Shown here piece after piece: positions 58,645-64,000 of a stretch of 64,000 nucleotides of DNA. A program made the position numbers and the translations under genes. The notes under the pieces are model-generated. The model was not told where the DNA came from and did no database searches. It worked only from the letters and a program-made list of their open reading frames with translations. Location: assembly GCF_910592395.1 (NCBI RefSeq), contig NC_088311.1, forward strand, positions 13,520,501 through 13,584,500. Direction: 5' to 3'. This DNA comes from Lineus longissimus (lineage: Eukaryota; Nemertea; Pilidiophora; Heteronemertea; Lineidae). Numbering within the stretch: position 1 is the stretch's first letter; each line of letters begins with the position of its first letter.

Positions 58645-60041
58645 ATGATGGCGGAAGGTGGGTTACCTGCCCGCCGCCGAAGCTATACAGTTAAAGAAAA
58701 ACGTCAACATCTAACTGACTTCGAAAATGTCCTGGCTGCTGGAACGGTACAGACTGCTCGTGAATATGCCGAACACTACCGGATACCATTCGATACATTC
58801 CGAAAGTGGGAACCGCAACGAGCAAAGTTTGAAGAAGCTGCAACGGACCACAAGAAAGCTCGCCGCAGACTACGGGATGATCATATGATGGTTACTGGCC
58901 CGAAATTGAACACATGCTACACGGGTGGTTTCTTGTCGAAAGGGCCAAAGGAATAACAGTTTCATGTTTAGAGATACAGGAGAAAGCCACCCATCTCTTT
59001 AACGAATGGTGGGATGATCTGCCACAGGAAGAAAGGGACCGTCTCATCCAGACAAGACCAGAACAGGTGCGCTTTCAAGCGTCGGTGGGATGGTGTGATC
59101 GCTTCAAGGAGAGGAAAAGGATTTCCTTTCGTAAGAAGAATAAAAACAGCACGCTTATCCCAGCCGATGCTCAAGCTCGCATCACCGTTCTACGAGATGA
59201 ATTAAACGCTCTTGTTGATGCATATCACCTAAGGCCAGAGGAGCTATTCAATATGGACCAGACTTTTGTATTGTTTGATTGTCCTTGCCTCTACACCTGT
59301 AGCACGCGTGGTGAAATGAACATTGATGTACGTACTTCCAGAACAAACGTCAAATTAGGATGTACAGTCACGTTATGCATCTTGAGAGCGGGCGACAAGC
59401 TCAAGGCCCACATAACATTTCCTCGCAGAGGGTTTGTCGGACAGCTGGCAGAGCTAGAAGCAATGGACCTTCCAGATAATGTTGTTGTTACCTCATCTCA
59501 AACTGGATGGATGCGCCTTGAAACTGCTCTGCACTGGATGACAGAAATCTTTGAACCACACGTTGAAGAGAATAGACAGAATGAGAACTTTGTACTTCTT
59601 GTCGACAGATACCGGGTGCATCGGTCAGAGGACTTCGGTATGGCAGTAACAAACCTTGGGGGTATCCTGCAATTCGTCCCTGCAGGCTGCACGTCACTGG
59701 CTCAGCCTTTGGATATCGCCGTCATGTACTCCTTCAAGTCAAAGATTAGAAGGCATTGGAAAAGGTGGAAAAAGGAGAGGACGGGCATGGATGGCCAATG
59801 CGATCCTATCAGACTATGAGATGTAGTAGCGATCATCAGCAACGCTTGGACTGATGTTTCACCGGATCGACCACGCCGTGGATTTGAGGTCCTGTTGGAT
59901 CGCGACGGGGCAGCAGAGGAAGCAGAGCCAGTGGACGCTGATCACCACGACGCTGATGAGAATAACAATGATGGTGATGCAGTGTTGTTTGTGGACATGC
60001 CAGCCCACAGTGACAGTGATGAGAATGGTAACGATGAGTAA
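58645..60041 (+). pseudogene. pogo-like DDE transposase, copy 2, catalytic triad retained
   Basis: From an ATG near 58645 the frame gives a helix-turn-helix region (SYTVKEKRQHLTDFE, then FDTFRKW). A frameshift near 58890 moves it to the frame that opens around 58914. A second DNA-binding part (VGWCDRFKERKRISFRKK) and the core follow: LFNMDQTFVLFD, FVLLVDRYRVH and GCTSLAQPLDIAV. Asp is present at all three catalytic sites, and the last two are 35 residues apart. A TGA at 59817-59819 interrupts, but the frame stays open through an Asp-rich tail (DADENNND, HSDSDEN) to a TAA at 60039-60041. Copy 1 at 29.3 kb shares the same layout but is clearly diverged. Confidence 0.85.
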
Positions 60042-61960
60042 CTGATCATGTGAACGTTCCTATTGAAACCATGAGGATTACGCACTTCTGTTTGACTACA
60101 GTAGCTTTAAGGATTAGAGCGCCGCAACTAGTGTTTCAGTGGAGTCTTGAGGATTACTCACTTCTGTTTGACTGCAGTAGCTTAGGATTTTAAGAGCGCA
60201 ACTATTGTTTTTGTTTAAGAAAGACAGGGCACAGTGGGGCGTTGTCAATTTGAACCATTTTTCTATTCAACATGTTTATGAACATGACGGTGATAGCCAT
60301 GGATGTTTTAAGATTTATGGAAGACGAGAATGTTAGTGGAGCATTGACGATTAACCGCTTTCTACTTGGTTAGGATGCCTCAAGGATTTTAAGAGTTGTT
60401 TCTTGAAAGTCAAGATGCTCGATATTGCTAAATGCTGACTGTATAACTTTAAGGTTTATGCACATAAATGTACAGTATAACTAGACGTTTCAGAGTGCAT
60501 CTAAATGTACCTCGGCTAATTCATGCTGCTGAAGCCTATTGTTATTGAGTGCGATTTAACTCAAGAGTTAATTAATGCTGCATTAAGGCAGTCATGTAAC
60601 AATCAAAGGTGAAATGACATGTCTCTTACAAATTGTTTTAATGTACATGTATCTGGTCTGTAAGACTTAGAACCTTTATAGATGAACTTATACTTTTATT
60701 TCAAATCTTATTTATAATTATTTAGCTTTGTAATCCAATTGCACTCTGTTATTGGTTTACAGACAATGGGTGATATGAATAAAGACTAGCAAATGCTTTT
60801 ACTCCGGTTTTGTACAGGAAGGCCTAGTGTAAATGTACATGGAGATTTAGATAAAAGCATTTGCTAGTCTTTATTCATATCACCCAATGTCTAGGGTGTT
60901 AAAAACTTTACCTTCACTTCACATCCTCTCCCTGGAAGGGGTTAAGTTTAGAAACTTTTATCGCATAAAGTATGATACAGGTAACTGTGAAGAAAAGAAA
61001 CTGGCACCAGAAGAAGTGTGAACTAGGAGCTGAAGCATTTGTGTTGGTAATGCCCCCCCCCCCATGAGCACCTACCTCGGATGGAGCAATCCCTCCACTC
61101 AACCACCCAGTAACATAGGCTATCCTTTTGCTTGAGAGGTACATGGTGTACAACCTTTACCAACAGGAAATTCAGCTCATAGTTGTAAAGTTCCATTCAT
61201 TTGCATCTTATCAGTTCTTACACAAGATAAAAGTTTGAGGAGACCCCTTACAGTCACTTGATGAGACTAAGACATGCATAGCCGGCAATGGATCTTTCCC
61301 TACCCTTCCCCTTGGTGCAATGGATCACTCTAAGTCTGTTCAGAGGGGCGTAGTTAGAGGGGGTGGGGATGGCAAATCCCCCTCCCAAAAAACTAACTAA
61401 TACACTCCCTGTTTATGGATGTGTATGGTAGTGGAAGTCGCAGCGGAGGTGGATTTACACACTCACTCAGCAGCTAAGCACATATTCTAGGAGAAAGGGA
61501 CTCTAACAGGAATGTGGCAGGAGAAAGTTACTGGCAAGTCCCTCAAGTCATCATGACCACGAAGTAAACTTTTAGGGTGAAATGTTTGCCTAGGTTTTAT
61601 TGTCCCTATATGTCTCTGACAACATCAGAGAATTAAAATCCACTTGACTACCACGATTCATCAACATTGTGGTCACGGTTGTACTGTAATACAATAGGCC
61701 TATTACGTCCAACGATCTAAGACAACTCATTACCGATCACAAAAGTGTTTACCAGTACGGGCAGCGCTATTCAAAGACAGCAGCTCCCCTTTGTATTCTG
61801 TAATTTGGACAATAATATGACAGCGCGTGAATGAAAAAAGTCTGATCAGATTTAGACTGGGCCAGTTGACATGTAGAATTCAAGACTGTGACCAGGTGAT
61901 CGCAGCACTTCATTGCTGCTGCCTATTGGTCAACGGCTTTGTTCAGCCCCTTCATGTTGT
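60042..61960. other. 3' half of the TAA element, non-coding
   Basis: Duplicated stretches (GATTACGCACTTCTG at 60074 and GATTACTCACTTCTG at 60152) and the hairpin at 60763-60892 are the only structure seen. No second gene is visible. Confidence 0.45.
60763..60892. mobile_element. 130-bp foldback element, 40-bp arms
   Basis: ATGGGTGATATGAATAAAGA and AGACTAGCAAATGCTTTTA form the left arm; the right arm is an almost exact inverse ending TCATATCACCCAATGTC. The loop is about 48 bases. It would be a small MITE inside the TAA element. AATAAA occurs in both arms in opposite senses and could act as a two-way polyadenylation signal. Confidence 0.75.
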
Positions 61961-62453
61961 CAACTTATCCACCCTTTAGCAATAGCACTATTGAGAGTAT
62001 TATTCGTGGGAGGAGCTATTATTGAGGCCTGGTCAAACCCACCAGACCTTATATCTGGGATTCTAGTGTATATGAGAGACCAGCATGGGGCCTACCACTG
62101 TCTCTTGTCTACTGTCATCCCATAAACAGGCACAACTTTCCCACAGTGCGATAAGTTGTTCCACTTCACTCAATAACCATTCCTTGCTGGAGGCTGCTAT
62201 TTTGGCGACATCACATGGCTTCAGGTAGATCATGTAATTTGTGGCCTATTTCTGATTGGTTGGATAAAACTCGACAACACTCGGCAACAAAATTGATTTT
62301 GTATTATTTCGACAACATTTGAGCAACATTTGGACAACATGTTATTGAATGTTTCCGAACTGTACACACTGCCAACATTTTCGATAACATCGCACCTGGA
62401 CAACATGTTGGCCAACATGTTAACCAAAATGTTGTCAATGTGTACAGAGCTAA

Positions 62454-63080
62454 AGCCAACTTCACCATTATCTCACCTTCAACCTTAATAGGCTGAGGGG
62501 TTATGCTCGCTTTGCGATGCTATTTTTGCTATATCTCATGAATTGTGCTAGCTATAATCATGACATTTTTACAGTGGATACTGCTTATGAGACTCTATCA
62601 GATAATACCCAGATTTTTGATTTGACCTACTTTTCATGGTTATTTGGGGGTCAAATAGCGTAAATTGACCATAATTGGTTTCCGGAGCATTTATCCGTAA
62701 CTTTTGATGCTAGGCTTTTCATCTTTGGGTGGTTTGAAGGTCTTATTGGTGCCATTGTGCCTTTTGGCACATTTGATAATTTTGATGTTGCCCCCTGCCT
62801 TTGAGGTGGCATTATGTCGACACAATGTCCGCCAGGGCAGCCATCTTGAAATCCGTTTCTGGGCATTTAAAGGAGAATGCTTTCATGGAATGTTATGATT
62901 TTCAACTATCCAAGATTGCAGCCAGGGCAATGATTTTCACTGAGGCAATTGCTAATGGTTACACGAAGGTTCCTTTCGATTAAGGGCGCCATCAACTATC
63001 CAAGATGGCCACCACAGAAGCCATCTTGATTTTCGTTTCCTATAAACTAAAGAACATACGGTCACTTTGATGTAATTTCT
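62454..63080 (+). repeat. family A-like units, right flank of the TAA element
   Basis: This carries the same blocks as the left flank (see 57430-57864) plus AAGATGGCCACCACAG near 63002 and GGCAGCCATCTTG near 62836. It shows that the TAA element sits in an older tandemly arranged repeat. Confidence 0.5.
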
Positions 63081-63590
63081 TTGTCATGTATTAAAGATGG
63101 CTGGAGGAAGGTTCCTTTCCATTTTTGTGAATCAAAGGTATGTTCAGTTTCCGCATCTGCAACTTGTATTTCCATTGTAACATCGCGCCCAGTTGTTCAG
63201 GCATATGATGACATTGAAACAATTCACTTCACTACACTTGAACTGTCCTGTGATAATCGCATCAGTGTCATTGGCCTATACAGTCCACCGGCTTCCCCTA
63301 CAAGGAAGATAATTGGTGGAATTTCAGACATTACTGCACAGATTAACCTTTGTGCTCCCACTGTGATACTTGGATATTTCAATGTTGACTCATCAAAATA
63401 TCTCCTGTTGCTACACACTTACTGGACTTCTTCCAAGACCTTGGGGTCTCTCTGTATCCACGAGATGGTCAGACCACTGATGGAATGACAAAAATAGATA
63501 ACATATTCACAAATTGCAAACAAGGAGAATTTCAAACTGGCACAGCAGAGACCTATTACTTCTATCACAAAGTTGTGTGGATTTCATTCT
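63081..63590 (+). pseudogene. LINE apurinic-type endonuclease fragment
   Basis: One frame reads ISVIGLYSPPASPTRK and PTVILGYFNVDSSK; after a frameshift near 63410 another reads LLDFFQDLGVSLYPRD and TDGMTKIDNIFTN. This is the endonuclease of LINEs, which nicks the target: V-x-x-Y-x-x-P, then G-D-F-N and a T-x-x-x-x-I-D-x-I-x-x-N block. The D of GDFN is Tyr here, and the S-D-H motif reads F-Y-H (YYFYHKVVW), so catalytic residues are lost. It stops at a TAG near 63590. Its lineage relative to the other LINEs here cannot be decided. Confidence 0.7.
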
Positions 63591-63639
63591 TATAGATTAT
63601 TCACCTGCGTTGGTAAGAGTGCTCTGTTCTTTCCATTAA

Positions 63640-63978
63640 GGCAGCAACGTTTCACTGTAGAAATTAACCAACAACCATTTAATAATTAGTGCTAAAGCAA
63701 CACATTTGTTGTTTATATAACATACTATGAGACCTTATGACACATATGCAGTATCGATTCCTAGCCATCACAACCACACTATAAATGACTGATTGATATC
63801 TATCATTAATTCATCTATAATGATTTACTTCACCTTTATCATCTCATCCATCTTCAGCACGAAATGGGTTGAAGTAGAGCAGAGGTCTTTCGCTATAGAA
63901 ATAAACCAAAAACCTCTGTTCCTTCATAATCTAAGACATCAAAATGAATCAGAAATAACAAGACAATTTTATAAGTAA
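63640..63978 (+). pseudogene. two short related coding-like segments after the endonuclease
   Basis: QQRFTVEINQQP near 63641 and EQRSFAIEINQKP near 63878 are similar peptides ~240 bases apart. R-x-F-x-x-E-x-N followed by L-x-N-L loosely fits the segment between endonuclease and reverse transcriptase in LINEs. The window ends before this can be tested. Confidence 0.25.
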
Positions 63979-64000
63979 AATCCATTTCTATTGCTGTGAT

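Larger units (their letters stand above)
57868..62450 (+). mobile_element. 4.6-kb TIR transposon with TAA duplication and pogo-like gene
   Basis: The ends read GCTCTGTACACACTGACAAC and, inverted, GCTCTGTACACATTGACAAC. TAA stands on both sides (57865-57867 and 62451-62453). Inverted similarity extends ~400 bases inward; for example ACTAGAATCCCAGATATAAG at 58169 faces its inverse near 62050. Subterminal sequence is rich in CAACA and ACATGTTG motifs. A pogo-like transposase pseudogene lies inside on the plus strand. Classical pogo elements duplicate TA, so the apparent TAA is notable unless one A is coincidental. Confidence 0.7.

Overview
This is a eukaryotic (metazoan) window with no confident host gene. 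It is mostly transposable elements in several states of decay, nested in one another. Low coding density, vertebrate-style CCAAT and CpG promoter patches, very many diverged repeat copies and the mix of element classes (Ty3-like, DIRS, Penelope, CR1/L2-like LINEs, pogo, probable Helitron-like) suggest a marine invertebrate. The Ty3 element at the left edge has the unusual domain order protease-integrase-reverse transcriptase known from the Gmr1 group, first described in deuterostomes. That hints at a hemichordate, echinoderm or amphioxus-like animal, but it does not prove it.

Layout. 0-2.6 kb: decayed Gmr1-type Ty3 element, minus strand. 2.6-6.4 kb: decayed DIRS tyrosine-recombinase retrotransposon with palindromic ends. 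6.4-7.5 kb: 5'-truncated Penelope-like element with a GIY-YIG endonuclease. 9-10.8 kb: LINE scrap, a two-CCAAT promoter in front of a possible SGNH-hydrolase-like start, and a THAP-domain scrap. 10.8-13.3 kb: long intact reverse transcriptase ORF of a LINE. 13.4-28 kb: non-coding repeat families, tandem arrays and two related families with hairpin starts (family A starts AGCTCACC, family B starts AGCTCAGCTGA). 29.3-30.8 kb: pogo-like transposase pseudogene. 30.8-37 kb: family A copies, one holding a 764-bp TTAA-targeted insertion. 38.4-52.8 kb: one ~1.1 kb repeat backbone split by three successive insertions. 53-56 kb: a Myb/SANT-like exon. 57.9-62.5 kb: a TAA-flanked transposon with long inverted repeats around a second pogo-like transposase. 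63.1-64 kb: LINE endonuclease fragment.

The main result is the stack at 38.4-52.8 kb. A paralogous backbone at 16.8-17.9 kb supplies the empty site for all three insertions. Two are family A elements that leave no visible target duplication. The third is a 9.2-kb element with 32-bp inverted repeats, TAA duplications and ends packed with an ATTCGCC motif. It carries an unfamiliar gene with an RNase H-fold look and is the best candidate for an undescribed transposon. Family A units also repeat a module with a DR3-spaced pair of AGGTCA nuclear-receptor half-sites, so these repeats could spread receptor binding sites. No computed searches were possible; family calls rest on motif reading.
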